From positions 26,366 through 90,365 of the forward strand of contig DAMALH010000018.1 in the NCBI GenBank assembly GCA_032000125.1: a stretch of DNA of 64,000 bases. Reading direction: 5' to 3'. The notes under the pieces were generated by a model. It was given only the letters and a program-made list of their open reading frames with translations, was not told the DNA's origin and did no database searches. The translations under genes were made by a program, and so were the position numbers. Position 1 is the stretch's first letter; every line of letters begins with the position of its first letter. This stretch comes from Dryocola sp032000125 (GTDB lineage: Bacteria > Pseudomonadota > Gammaproteobacteria > Enterobacterales > Enterobacteriaceae). This document shows, in pieces, positions 1 to 8,140 of this stretch.

Positions 1-271
1 CGCCTGCACGTTTTATCCGGACGCCTCGCACCCTATTCACCAGCTTGCGGACCAGCAGAAAAAAGCCGCCTGGGAATACACGCACGAACTGCTCACGCAG
101 CTTGAGGTGGACGATCCAACGATGGTTGCTCACCAAATGGAGCTGGTACTGGAAGGCTGCCTGAGCAAGCTGCTGGTAAAACGCAGCCAGGCCGATATCG
201 ATACCGCTCGCCGCCTGGCAGAGGATATTTTGCGCTTCGCCCAGTGCCGCAAAGGCGGTGCTTTAACCTAA
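1..271 (+). CDS. yjdC: TetR-family regulator YjdC, C-terminal part
   Basis: The window opens inside this gene; the last 89 codons (from base 2) are present and end in TAA at 269-271. The translated end (ACTFYPDASHPIHQLADQQ near its start, ILRFAQCRKGGALT at its end) closely matches my recollection of E. coli YjdC, a TetR/AcrR-type repressor of unknown target. Only the ligand-binding and dimerisation half is visible; the helix-turn-helix lies outside. In E. coli yjdC also lies beside tRNA-Phe pheU, as here. It converges on the LysE-family gene, whose stop codon overlaps its end. Confidence 0.85.
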   Translation, partial: ACTFYPDASHPIHQLADQQKKAAWEYTHELLTQLEVDDPTMVAHQMELVLEGCLSKLLVKRSQADIDTARRLAEDILRFAQCRKGGALT

Positions 272-858
272 CCGAGCATTCCTGCCCAGGCAGAGATAAA
301 CAGACACAGCGCCATTAACCGCTGAAAACGCACCATCGCCACGGTGGTGCGAAACAGTCTGTTCACCGCCTTCCCAAGCCACGCCCAGCACATCAGACAG
401 GCTACTGAAATAAGCAAAAACCATAGCGCCATCAGCGTGATGTCCCGCATCGCATGCTCTCCCTTAGGCGCAAACAGGCTAACCACCGCCAGCGCCATCA
501 TCCACGTCTTCGGGTTTATCACCTGTAAAGCCGCCGCCGCACGAGCGGTAAAACGCGTGTGCGCTTTGGTGGATAAATTTGCCGCCGGGGCGCGAAATAA
601 TTGCCAGCTCATCCAGCTCAGCCACAACACGCCTGCCAGACTCATGATCTGACGCACCAGCGGATACCGGCGCAACAGTTCACCCGCACCGGCTCCGGAA
701 ATCAGCACAATGGCGCTCGCTGCCAGGCAGGCACCGAACAAAGCGGGCAGCGTCGCTTTCACGCCATAGTGCTGGCTATTGGAAAGAATAAGGATATTGG
801 TCGGCCCCGGCGTTATCGAGGCGACAAATGCGAATAACAAAAACGGCATCAGATCCAC
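268..858 (-). CDS. LysE/RhtB-family amino-acid exporter
   Basis: A 196-residue inner-membrane protein with the usual length and N-terminal ITPGPTNILIL motif of the LysE/RhtB superfamily, which exports amino acids or homoserine-like compounds. About six hydrophobic segments are visible. The start is GTG at 856-858, chosen because AAGGAG lies 7 bases upstream; the ATG three codons later is too far from that site. It follows the AraC-type gene by 36 bases on the same strand, so the two are probably one transcript and the regulator probably controls the exporter. The substrate cannot be told; EamB-like cysteine or homoserine export are possibilities. Confidence 0.85.
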   Translation of the reverse strand: MDLMPFLLFAFVASITPGPTNILILSNSQHYGVKATLPALFGACLAASAIVLISGAGAGELLRRYPLVRQIMSLAGVLWLSWMSWQLFRAPAANLSTKAHTRFTARAAAALQVINPKTWMMALAVVSLFAPKGEHAMRDITLMALWFLLISVACLMCWAWLGKAVNRLFRTTVAMVRFQRLMALCLFISAWAGMLG

Positions 859-894
859 GGGGAACTCCTTTTTATCAGAGCCCTGACTGTGCCG

Positions 895-1740
895 CTATTT
901 TATGGAAACGTCTGGAAGGTTTGTGCACAATCTGCGGTAATGCGCGGGCGTCAACCGATACGCGCGCTGGAACCAACGCCCTAAATGGCTCTGGTCGGCA
1001 AACCCTAACGCCGCCGCGACAATCGCAGGCTGCTCGCCTTTAGCCAGCATCGCCCTTGCGCGCGCAAGCCGCAGTTGGATAAGCCAGGCATGGGGCGCCA
1101 TGTGAAATTCTCTTTTAAAACAGCGGGAAAGCGTAAACCTGTCCGTTGCCGTTTCACGTGCCAGATCCGACAAACCGATATTTTCACCAATGTGGGCATG
1201 GAGATAATCCCGGGCCCGGTTTGCAATCGCCGTACTTTGCACCCGTGATGAAAGGCGCTTTCGCCACTGACAATGTTCTGTAAGCTGGCCTAAAAGACTA
1301 TCCATCGTGTTTTGCTGCACAATCCGCATTTCTTCGCTGTGCAGGGCATGAAAAGTGCTGCCAATAGCGCGGACAAGCTGCGGCTCGCGCGCAATAGTAC
1401 GGGAAAAATGCAGCGAGTAGCTGGAGGGCACATTTTCAAACAGCCCCTGAAGCGTGCGGGTTAACCATTGCTCTTCAAGGTAGAAGGTCAGGTAGGTAAA
1501 TCCCCCGGCAACCGGCGCATCGCCGTCATGAATCTCTCCTGGCTCAAGCAGGAAAACGTCTCCGGGCGTGCTGCGGTGTTTTTCACGGCGGCAGTGAAAC
1601 TGCTGCGTGCCCGCAAGCGTAATGCCGACCAGATAGCTGTCATGCCAGTGGGGATCGTACGCATGCCCTTCAAAGTGGGCCCGAATGGTCTCGATGCCCG
1701 TGTCGCCATGCTGATGTAGTTCCAGCCAGTCTTCCGCCAT
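895..1740 (-). CDS. AraC-family regulator with cupin sensor domain
   Basis: A 281-residue regulator. Residues about 20-100 form a cupin-type ligand domain (HWHDSYLVGITLAG, then LLEPGEIHDGD), and the last about 100 residues are the double helix-turn-helix of AraC/XylS proteins, ending TPAHYRR. A longer frame reaches 1818, but an ideal AGGAGGTG site sits just before ATG 1738-1740, so that start is used. The LysE-family exporter follows after 36 bases; AraC proteins with cupin domains next to LysE exporters usually act as amino-acid-responsive activators of the exporter. That link is inferred from position. Confidence 0.88.
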   Translation of the reverse strand: MAEDWLELHQHGDTGIETIRAHFEGHAYDPHWHDSYLVGITLAGTQQFHCRREKHRSTPGDVFLLEPGEIHDGDAPVAGGFTYLTFYLEEQWLTRTLQGLFENVPSSYSLHFSRTIAREPQLVRAIGSTFHALHSEEMRIVQQNTMDSLLGQLTEHCQWRKRLSSRVQSTAIANRARDYLHAHIGENIGLSDLARETATDRFTLSRCFKREFHMAPHAWLIQLRLARARAMLAKGEQPAIVAAALGFADQSHLGRWFQRAYRLTPAHYRRLCTNLPDVSIK

Positions 1741-1923
1741 ATCACCTCCTGCATCCAGCCTGCCAGCATGCACGGCGGCTGGCAAAATTTCTGGAAGATT
1801 TGTGCAGCATAGCCGCAAAAAAGGTCAATTGCGGCTCAGATTGACGCAAAGTTAAGCGATTGAGCGCTTTTTCCTGAAATATCATTGACGCCTAAAAGCC
1901 TTTACGGTTTAATGCGCCCCGTT

Positions 1924-1999
1924 GCCCGGATAGCTCAGTCGGTAGAGCAGGGGATTGAAAATCCCCGTGTCCTTGGTTCGATTCCGAGTCCGGGCACCA
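1924..1999 (+). tRNA. pheU: tRNA-Phe (GAA)
   Basis: A 76-base tRNA with encoded CCA. The acceptor stem GCCCGGA pairs with TCCGGGC, the D arm holds AGCTCAGTCGGTAGAGC, the anticodon arm GGGGA TTGAAAA TCCCC has anticodon GAA at 1957-1959, and the T loop is TTCGATTC. Position next to yjdC matches pheU of E. coli. This tRNA is a frequent island insertion site in enterobacteria, but no integrase and no duplicated tRNA 3' end was seen here. Confidence 0.98.
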
Positions 2000-2010
2000 C
2001 TCTTTAAAGA

Positions 2011-2034
2011 AACCAGCCTACGGGCTGGTTTTTT
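2011..2034 (+). terminator. Rho-independent terminator of tRNA-Phe
   Basis: AACCAGCC and GGCTGGTT form an 8-bp stem with loop TACG, ending in a run of six T. It lies 11 bases after the tRNA CCA end. Confidence 0.9.
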
Positions 2035-2217
2035 GCTTTCTGGGCTACGCTCAATGACGGTAACGAACCCGCATCCCTTCCGCCTGTATCCTTTTGACGC
2101 GGTGCTACAACGCAATGCTATTCACGCCGGTATAAGCCACATAAGCAAAAGATAACGGGTATGATGCCTGCTTATCAGGATGACGTTACTTCTCTTAACG
2201 CCACTCAGACGATACCG

Positions 2218-2523
2218 TCATTTTCCGCCAATCCGCTCATGCCTTCTCTGCGTATCATCTAAATGCTCATACATAGCCGTCGAGGCAGCAGCATTCCCGC
2301 TCAAAATAGCATCGAGTATCTTTTTATGCAGCGGCAGCGACACTTCATAGTTCTCGCTGGGATCGGGGTTGGTTAACCTCATCGACATTAGCATTGTGGT
2401 ACGTATCGCATAGGCAATCGGCAGTAAAAACTGATTTTGAGAGGCTTCCAGAATGGCGGTATGGAACTCGAGGTCGGCGCTGATAAATTGTTCCACGTTC
2501 CCTTTAGCGGCCGGGTTTCGCAT
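2218..2523 (-). pseudogene. Fragment of a GntR/FadR-family regulator (FCD domain only)
   Basis: The frame encodes about 101 residues matching only the C-terminal ligand-binding FCD domain of FadR-type GntR regulators: the helix with D..FH..I....N (ADLEFHTAILEASQNQFLL) and the later HKKILDAILSGN metal-site helix are clear. A functional family member needs about 130 more N-terminal residues including the winged helix; upstream on the minus strand the frame runs without recognisable homology into the yghU leader. I read it as the 3' remnant of a deleted gene beside the tRNA. The regulated pathway cannot be told. Confidence 0.65.
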
Positions 2524-2616
2524 TTCTGGCCCTTTCGCCGTCCCCCTCTTCCCTCCTGCTACACTTCAGAGTCATTATCTCTCTTCCTATTGCTCATCAG
2601 AAGGCAGGTCAACAGC

Positions 2617-3462
2617 ATGTCCGAAAACACTTACCAACCGCCAAAAGTCTGGGCCTGGCATAAGTCAGACGCAGGACAGTTTTCTAACATCAACCGCCCG
2701 ATTGCCGGGCCAACCCATGAGAAAGCGCTGCCGCTGGGCAGGCACCCGCTCCAGCTTTATTCGCTGGGCACGCCTAACGGTCAGAAGGTTACGATTCTTC
2801 TGGAAGAGCTGTTAGCGCTCGGCGTAAGCGGAGCGGAATATGATGCCCATCTGATACGTATCGGCGAAGGGGAACAGTTCTCCAGCGGCTTTGTCGGGGT
2901 AAATCCAAACTCCAAAATCCCGGCGCTGCTGGATAACTCAGCCACGCCGCCGATTCGCGTATTTGAATCCGGTTCTATCCTGCTTTATCTGGCAGAAAAA
3001 TTCGGCCATTTCCTGCCTAAAGATATTGCAGCCCGTACCGAAACGCTGAACTGGCTGTTCTGGTTGCAGGGTTCCGCGCCCTACCTTGGCGGTGGATTCG
3101 GTCATTTCTATCACTATGCGCCGCTGAAAATCGAATATGCCATCAACCGCTTTGCCATGGAAACGAAACGCCAGCTCGACGTGCTTGACCGCCAGCTTGC
3201 AAACCATCGCTTTATCGCAGGCGACGACTATACCCTTGCCGATATCGCCATCTGGCCGTGGTACGGCGCGCTGGCAAAGGGCGGCCTGTACGACTCTGCC
3301 GAATTCCTCGATATCGCTTCGTACAAAAACTTTAACCGCTGGGCTGATGAAGTAGCGAATCGCCCCGCGGTGAAGCGCGGGCGTATTGTCAATCGCACCT
3401 GGGGTGATGAGCAACTGCCTGAACGCCATAACGCCTCGGATTTTGACGCCTTTACGCTATAA
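2617..3462 (+). CDS. yghU: Glutathione-dependent disulfide-bond oxidoreductase YghU
   Basis: A 281-residue GST-fold protein; the E. coli YghU (Nu class) is of similar length. It begins MSENTYQPPKVWAWHKSDAG and contains LGTPNGQKVTILLEEL and NPNSKIPALLDN of the thioredoxin-like half, then an all-helical C-terminal half. YghU binds two glutathione molecules and reduces disulfides in the cytosol. The frame is open to 2437, but the start at 2617 matches the family N-terminus and has a GGCAGG-like site upstream. In E. coli yghU lies in a different chromosomal region near yghX; here both genes flank sitABCD and a cyclase gene. Confidence 0.92.
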   Translation: MSENTYQPPKVWAWHKSDAGQFSNINRPIAGPTHEKALPLGRHPLQLYSLGTPNGQKVTILLEELLALGVSGAEYDAHLIRIGEGEQFSSGFVGVNPNSKIPALLDNSATPPIRVFESGSILLYLAEKFGHFLPKDIAARTETLNWLFWLQGSAPYLGGGFGHFYHYAPLKIEYAINRFAMETKRQLDVLDRQLANHRFIAGDDYTLADIAIWPWYGALAKGGLYDSAEFLDIASYKNFNRWADEVANRPAVKRGRIVNRTWGDEQLPERHNASDFDAFTL

Positions 3463-3478
3463 CCTTCCTGCACAAATT

Positions 3479-3499
3479 AACCCGGCGCTCTGCCGGGTT
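3479..3499 (+). other. Stem-loop after yghU
   Basis: AACCCGGC pairs with GCCGGGTT (8 bp). There is no T run, so it may stabilise or weakly terminate the yghU transcript rather than act as a classical terminator. Confidence 0.45.
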
Positions 3500-3531
3500 A
3501 CCGCCGGTTAAATATCACGCCCCCGCTTAAC

Positions 3532-3550
3532 AAATGATAATTATTTGCAT
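3532..3550 (+). promoter_or_regulatory. Fur-box-like site upstream of sitA
   Basis: The stretch centred on ATGATAAT matches about 13 of 19 positions of the Fur consensus GATAATGATAATCATTATC. Fur control of sitABCD is established in Salmonella and E. coli. Confidence 0.6.
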
Positions 3551-3552
3551 TT

Positions 3553-3574
3553 AAACATAGCTACGGCTATGTTT
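3553..3574 (+). promoter_or_regulatory. MntR operator upstream of sitA
   Basis: A perfect inverted repeat: AAACATAGC, four bases, GCTATGTTT. This is the MntR (manganese repressor) box known from enterobacterial mntH and sitA promoters. It lies about 50-70 bases before the sitA start. Confidence 0.9.
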
Positions 3575-3575
3575 T

Positions 3576-3589
3576 ATAGCAATTGCTAT
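3576..3589 (+). promoter_or_regulatory. Second, degenerate MntR-type palindrome
   Basis: ATAGC, four bases, GCTAT repeats the exact core of the adjacent MntR box (ATAGC-N4-GCTAT), inside the 16-base palindrome TATAGCAATTGCTATA. Its centre is 19 bases from the centre of the first box. The outer right half (GCTATATTT) keeps 8 of 9 bases of the full half-site; the left outer part does not match. Inferred auxiliary operator. Confidence 0.55.
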
Positions 3590-3625
3590 ATTTGCTTACT
3601 TATCAGACGAACCAGAGGGGAAGGT

Positions 3626-4546
3626 ATGTTCGGGAAAACAGCGGTGAACAGAAAAATCTTGCTAGCGGGCGTGATGACGACGTTGTTGCTTACTTCAATC
3701 CAGTCGTGGGCGCAGGAAAAATTTAAAGTGGTAACTACCTTTACCATTATCGCAGATATGGCCAAAAACGTGGCGGGCGAGGCGGCAGACGTTGAGTCCA
3801 TTACCAAACCCGGCGCCGAGATCCATGAATATCAGCCAACGCCCGGTGATATCCGTCGTGCACAGGGCGCGCAGCTTATTTTGGCTAACGGCCTGAATCT
3901 GGAGCTGTGGTTCCAGAAATTTTATCAGCACCTTTCCGGCGTGCCGGAAGTGGTAGTTTCAACAGGCATCACGCCGACCGGTATTACCGAAGGTCCCTAT
4001 AACGGCAAACCGAATCCGCACGCCTGGATGTCGCCAAAAAATGCGATCGTCTATGTGGATAATATCCGCGATGCTTTGAGCCATTACGATCCGCAAAATG
4101 CCGCGATCTATGCCAAAAATGCCGAGGCCTACAAGCAAAAAATCCAGCAAACCCTGGAACCACTGCGTAACGAGCTAAACCAAATTCCTGAAGACAAACG
4201 CTGGCTGGTAACAAGCGAAGGCGCGTTTTCCTACCTTGCCAATGATTACGGTCTGAAAGAGCTTTATCTGTGGCCGATCAACGCCGACCAGCAGGGCACC
4301 CCGCAGCAGGTTCGCAAAGTAATAGACGCTATCCGCAAAAACAATATTCCGGCCATATTCAGCGAAAGCACCATTTCTGATAAGCCAGCCCGCCAGGTGG
4401 CACGCGAATCCGGTTCCCGTTACGGCGGCGTGCTGTACGTGGATTCCCTGAGCGCGGCAGATGGCCCGGTTCCCACTTATTTAGATTTACTGCGCGTCAC
4501 CACCAGCACCATTGTCAGCGGCATTACCGAAGGAGCAAAAAAATGA
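3626..4546 (+). CDS. sitA: Periplasmic Mn/Fe-binding protein SitA
   Basis: A 306-residue cluster A-I (metal) solute-binding protein, the periplasmic receptor for Mn2+ and Fe2+. A signal peptide with hydrophobic core ILLAGVMTTLLLTS ends near SWA/QEKF. The four expected metal ligands are visible: His in EIHEYQ, His in PHAWMS, Glu in SEGAFSYL and Asp in YVDSLS. The start ATG at 3626 is preceded by GAGGGGAAGG; the longer frame from 3545 runs through the operator region and is unlikely. First gene of sitABCD, overlapping sitB by ATGA. Confidence 0.95.
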   Translation: MFGKTAVNRKILLAGVMTTLLLTSIQSWAQEKFKVVTTFTIIADMAKNVAGEAADVESITKPGAEIHEYQPTPGDIRRAQGAQLILANGLNLELWFQKFYQHLSGVPEVVVSTGITPTGITEGPYNGKPNPHAWMSPKNAIVYVDNIRDALSHYDPQNAAIYAKNAEAYKQKIQQTLEPLRNELNQIPEDKRWLVTSEGAFSYLANDYGLKELYLWPINADQQGTPQQVRKVIDAIRKNNIPAIFSESTISDKPARQVARESGSRYGGVLYVDSLSAADGPVPTYLDLLRVTTSTIVSGITEGAKK

Positions 4547-5355
4547 TCTCCGGCATTTCCGTGCAGGATGCGAGCGTAACCTACCGCAACGGCCATACTG
4601 CCCTGCGCGATGCGACGTTTCGGATCCCAACCGGCAGCATTGCGGCACTGGTCGGGGTTAATGGCTCCGGCAAGTCCACGTTGTTCAAAGCCATTATGGG
4701 TTTTGTTCACCTGGCAAAAGGCAGCATCTCCATTTTAGGTATGCCGACTAAACAAGCGCTGCGTCAGAATCTGGTTTCCTACGTGCCCCAGTCCGAAGAG
4801 GTGGACTGGTCTTTTCCGGTTCTGGTGGAAGACGTCGTAATGATGGGTCGCTACGGACACATGGGCATGCTGCGCATTCCCGGCAAGGCCGACAAAGACG
4901 CCGTCGACCATGCGCTTGCTCGCGTTGGCATGAGCGATTTCCGCCATCGTCAGATTGGCGAGCTTTCCGGCGGACAGAAAAAGCGCGTCTTTTTAGCCCG
5001 CGCCATCGCCCAGAACGGCCAGGTGATCTTGCTGGACGAGCCGTTCACCGGGGTGGATGTCAAAACCGAAGAGCAAATTATCAACCTGCTGCGCGAGCTG
5101 CGCGAAGAAGGCCGCACTATGCTTGTCGCCACCCACAACCTTGGCGCAGTGACCGACTACTGCGATCACACCGTGCTGGTAAAAGGCACCGTGCTCGCCT
5201 GTGGCCCAACTCGTGAAACTTTTACCCAGGAAAACCTTGAAATCGCCTTCAGCGGCGTGCTGCGGCACATCACGCTAACCGGCCAGGAAACCAGTGTGGT
5301 AACGGACGACGAGCGCCCGTTTATTCGCGCTGTCGGACAGATAAAAGGAGACTAG
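4543..5355 (+). CDS. sitB: Mn/Fe ABC transporter ATPase SitB
   Basis: A 270-residue ABC ATPase that energises metal import. Walker A GVNGSGKST lies near residue 38, the Q loop in YVPQSEEVDW, signature LSGGQKKR, Walker B VILLDEPF and the switch His in VATHNLG. QSEEVDW is typical of the metal-type ATPases (SitB/MntB). It starts on the ATG that overlaps the sitA stop, indicating translational coupling, and precedes sitC by 3 bases. Confidence 0.95.
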   Translation: MISGISVQDASVTYRNGHTALRDATFRIPTGSIAALVGVNGSGKSTLFKAIMGFVHLAKGSISILGMPTKQALRQNLVSYVPQSEEVDWSFPVLVEDVVMMGRYGHMGMLRIPGKADKDAVDHALARVGMSDFRHRQIGELSGGQKKRVFLARAIAQNGQVILLDEPFTGVDVKTEEQIINLLRELREEGRTMLVATHNLGAVTDYCDHTVLVKGTVLACGPTRETFTQENLEIAFSGVLRHITLTGQETSVVTDDERPFIRAVGQIKGD

Positions 5356-5358
5356 CCG

Positions 5359-6216
5359 ATGGGTATTTTGCTGGAGCCGTTCGCTTATAGCTATATGTAC
5401 AACGCCATCTGGGTATCGGCGCTGGTCGGCGGCGTGTGTGCGTTCCTGTCCTGTTATCTGATGCTTAAAGGCTGGTCGCTGATCGGCGATGCGCTCTCGC
5501 ACTCCATCGTGCCGGGCGTGGCGGGGGCCTATATGCTTGGCCTGCCCTTTTCTATCGGCGCGTTCTTTTCCGGCGGACTGGCGGCGGGGGTCATGCTGTT
5601 TTTAAATCAGCGTACGCGCCTGCGGGAAGACGCCATTATCGGGCTTATCTTCTCCTCGTTCTTCGGCCTTGGGCTGTTTATGGTTTCGCTTAACCCAACG
5701 TCGGTGAATATCCAGACCATAGTGCTGGGCAATATTTTGGCTATCGCCCCTTTTGATATCGTCCAGCTCGCGGTGATTGGCTTCGTTTCTCTGGCAATTC
5801 TATTGGTGAAATGGAAAGACCTGATGGTGACCTTTTTTGATGAAAACCATGCCCGCTCGATTGGCCTGAATCCCACGCTGCTAAAGGGGCTGTTTTTCAC
5901 TTTGCTTTCGGTCACCACCGTTGCCGCGCTGCAAACCGTCGGCGCGTTTCTGGTGATTTGTATGGTGGTCACGCCGGGCGCAACCGCTTATCTGCTGAGC
6001 GACCGCTTCCCCAAACTGCTGATGATTTCCGTGGCGCTGGGCAGCGTGACCAGCGCGGTCGGCACTTATATCAGCTATTTTCTCGACGGCGCAACGGGGG
6101 GCATTATCGTCGTGCTGCAAACCATTTTATTCCTGATTACCTTCGTCTTTGCCCCGAAACATGGCCTGCTGGCAAACCGTAAACGCGCGCGCCTGGCGCG
6201 AGGAGTAGCCCTTTGA
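5359..6216 (+). CDS. sitC: Mn/Fe ABC transporter permease SitC
   Basis: A 285-residue ABC-3 family permease with about eight membrane segments. LMLKGWSLIGDALSHSIVPG near residues 35-55 and the VVTPGATAYLL loop are family hallmarks. It forms the membrane channel with SitD. AAAGGAG lies before its ATG. The 3' end overlaps the start of sitD. Confidence 0.94.
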   Translation: MGILLEPFAYSYMYNAIWVSALVGGVCAFLSCYLMLKGWSLIGDALSHSIVPGVAGAYMLGLPFSIGAFFSGGLAAGVMLFLNQRTRLREDAIIGLIFSSFFGLGLFMVSLNPTSVNIQTIVLGNILAIAPFDIVQLAVIGFVSLAILLVKWKDLMVTFFDENHARSIGLNPTLLKGLFFTLLSVTTVAALQTVGAFLVICMVVTPGATAYLLSDRFPKLLMISVALGSVTSAVGTYISYFLDGATGGIIVVLQTILFLITFVFAPKHGLLANRKRARLARGVAL

Positions 6217-7058
6217 ACCTTATCGATACGCTCCTTTCACCCTTCCAGTTCGACTTTATGATCAACGCGCTGGTAATATCCGTGCCGATCGCCATTCCCT
6301 GCGCCCTGCTTTCCTGTTTTCTGGTGCTAAAAGGCTGGGCGCTGATGGGCGATGCCATGAGCCACGCGGTCTTCCCCGGTGTGGTGGTGGCCTGGGCGAT
6401 AGGGCTACCTCTGGGCATCGGCGCGTTTGTGGCGGGCTTATGCTGCGCGCTGGCAACGGGATTTTTGCAGGACAACAGCCGCATCAAGCGCGATACCGTA
6501 ATGGGCATCGTTTTCTCCGGCATGTTTGGCGCGGGCCTGGTGCTGTATGTCTACCTGAAGCCGGATATCCACCTCGACCACATTCTGTTTGGCGACATGC
6601 TCGGCATCGGCCGGGCGGACATTATTCAGACGGGCATTATCGCGCTGCTCACCGCCGGCATTATCGCCCTGAAGTGGAAAGATTTTTTGCTGCACGCCTT
6701 CGATCCCACTCAGGCGCAGGCCAGCGGGCTTAATGTCAAACTCCTGCATTACAGCCTGCTGTGCATGGTGTCACTGACCATCGTCGCCGCGCTGAAAGCG
6801 GTGGGCATTATCCTGACGATTTCCCTGCTGATTGCTCCCGGCGCCATCGCCTCGCTGCTGACCCGCAGGTTTTTATCGATGATGCTGGTGGCGCTGGCCG
6901 TGGCGATTAGCGTCTCATTTATTGGGATTTATCTTTCGTTCTTCATCGATAGCGCACCCGCGCCCACCATCGTCGTGCTCTCAGCCGTGGTGTTTATCGT
7001 GGCGTTTATTTTTTCATCGCGCAGGCAGGCAAGAATGCAAGCAGGACAGCTAACTTAA
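6213..7058 (+). CDS. sitD: Mn/Fe ABC transporter permease SitD
   Basis: A 281-residue ABC-3 permease paralogous to SitC (LVLKGWALMGDAMSHAVFPG aligns with the same SitC stretch). The best start is TTG at 6213-6215, which overlaps the sitC TGA and has AGGAG about 8 bases upstream; the first residues MNLIDTLLSPF then match the family start. Last gene of the operon. Together sitABCD scavenges Mn2+/Fe2+, which supports growth under metal limitation and oxidative stress. Confidence 0.93.
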   Translation: MNLIDTLLSPFQFDFMINALVISVPIAIPCALLSCFLVLKGWALMGDAMSHAVFPGVVVAWAIGLPLGIGAFVAGLCCALATGFLQDNSRIKRDTVMGIVFSGMFGAGLVLYVYLKPDIHLDHILFGDMLGIGRADIIQTGIIALLTAGIIALKWKDFLLHAFDPTQAQASGLNVKLLHYSLLCMVSLTIVAALKAVGIILTISLLIAPGAIASLLTRRFLSMMLVALAVAISVSFIGIYLSFFIDSAPAPTIVVLSAVVFIVAFIFSSRRQARMQAGQLT

Positions 7059-7135
7059 TAAGTTTTTCGCGGACCATATTTACAATTTATTGATAACTGT
7101 TAAGAATGGATATTATTTGAACATAGCCATGATCA

Positions 7136-8101
7136 ATGCCCGAAGACGCTCTCAGACAGCAGATTCAGAACCTCAAAAAGCACAATGCCCGGCTCAGAAG
7201 AATTGCTCACGACGCGCGAAACAAGCTAAGTGCGGCACTGGACGGCACCGGCCTGTGCCTGTGGCAACTGGACGTGCCCAGCGGCAAGCTGGTCATTTTT
7301 AACCGCCGATGGGGATCAATGCTGGGCTATCGACCCAAAGAACTTAGCGCTCATTTCGAGGTGTGGCGTGAGCACCTGCATCCTGAAGATAAAGAGATGG
7401 TGCTGGCGGCGTTTTATAACCATCTCGACGGCAAAGCCCCGTTTTATGAAGCCTTACACCGCATGCAGGCCAAAAACGGCACCGTTACCTGGGTTCTGGA
7501 TCGTGGCAGGGTGACCGAGTGGGACGACGGCGGAAAGCCGCTTAAAGTCACCGGCACCCATATCGATATGACGAAAGAAAAGCAGTATGAACAGCAGCTT
7601 GCCAGGCTCGCCAACCACGACCCGCTGACCGGCTTAGCCAACCGCCACGCGCTACAGGCGCAGTTCGATCTGATGAAAAAACTCGGGCCGCTCTGCGTGG
7701 CCTTTATCGATCTGGACGACTTTAAGAACGTTAACGACACCTTCGGTCACCGCAGCGGGGACGAAGTGCTGCTACAGCTTAGCCAGCGCCTGCGCGATGC
7801 CTGTCCGCCAGACGTCACCATTGGCCGTATCGGCGGCGATGAATTTATTCTGCTGATGCCCTGGACGCTGGATAAGCCGGAAATCGGCGACATCGCCAGA
7901 CGCTGTCTGGACGCCGCCGTAACCCCCTTTGAAGTAGACAATGGCGCCGCTAACGTTGGCGCATCCATCGGTATCAATGAGTCCTGGGCAAACGACAATT
8001 TCGCCGACGCGGTGATCCGCGCCGATGAGTCGATGTACCTTGTTAAACGCACCGGCAAAAACGGCATTGCTTCGGGCGCGGTCATCCTGGCGCAGACGTA
8101 A
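7136..8101 (+). CDS. PAS-GGDEF diguanylate cyclase
   Basis: A 321-residue cytosolic protein without membrane segments. Residues about 5-30 form a short coiled coil, about 30-145 a PAS/PAC sensor domain (LCLWQLDVPSGKL to VTGTHIDMTKEK), and about 155-315 a GGDEF domain with DPLTGLANR and an intact GGDEF signature at residues 233-237, so it should make c-di-GMP from GTP. The RxxD product-inhibition site is not at its usual place. The start at 7136 has no strong ribosome site. It stands alone between sitD and yghX; the PAS ligand is unknown. Confidence 0.9.
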   Translation: MPEDALRQQIQNLKKHNARLRRIAHDARNKLSAALDGTGLCLWQLDVPSGKLVIFNRRWGSMLGYRPKELSAHFEVWREHLHPEDKEMVLAAFYNHLDGKAPFYEALHRMQAKNGTVTWVLDRGRVTEWDDGGKPLKVTGTHIDMTKEKQYEQQLARLANHDPLTGLANRHALQAQFDLMKKLGPLCVAFIDLDDFKNVNDTFGHRSGDEVLLQLSQRLRDACPPDVTIGRIGGDEFILLMPWTLDKPEIGDIARRCLDAAVTPFEVDNGAANVGASIGINESWANDNFADAVIRADESMYLVKRTGKNGIASGAVILAQT

Positions 8102-8140
8102 TATTTTGATGAACAGCGCAAGGCTTATCCGGCTCCCGGC

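Noticed and set aside
1924..2217. Genomic island at tRNA-Phe
   Set aside because: No integrase, no direct repeat of the tRNA 3' end and no foreign block found.
7121..7128. MntR half-site ACATAGC before the PAS-GGDEF gene
   Set aside because: Only one half-site without a partner; expected by chance.
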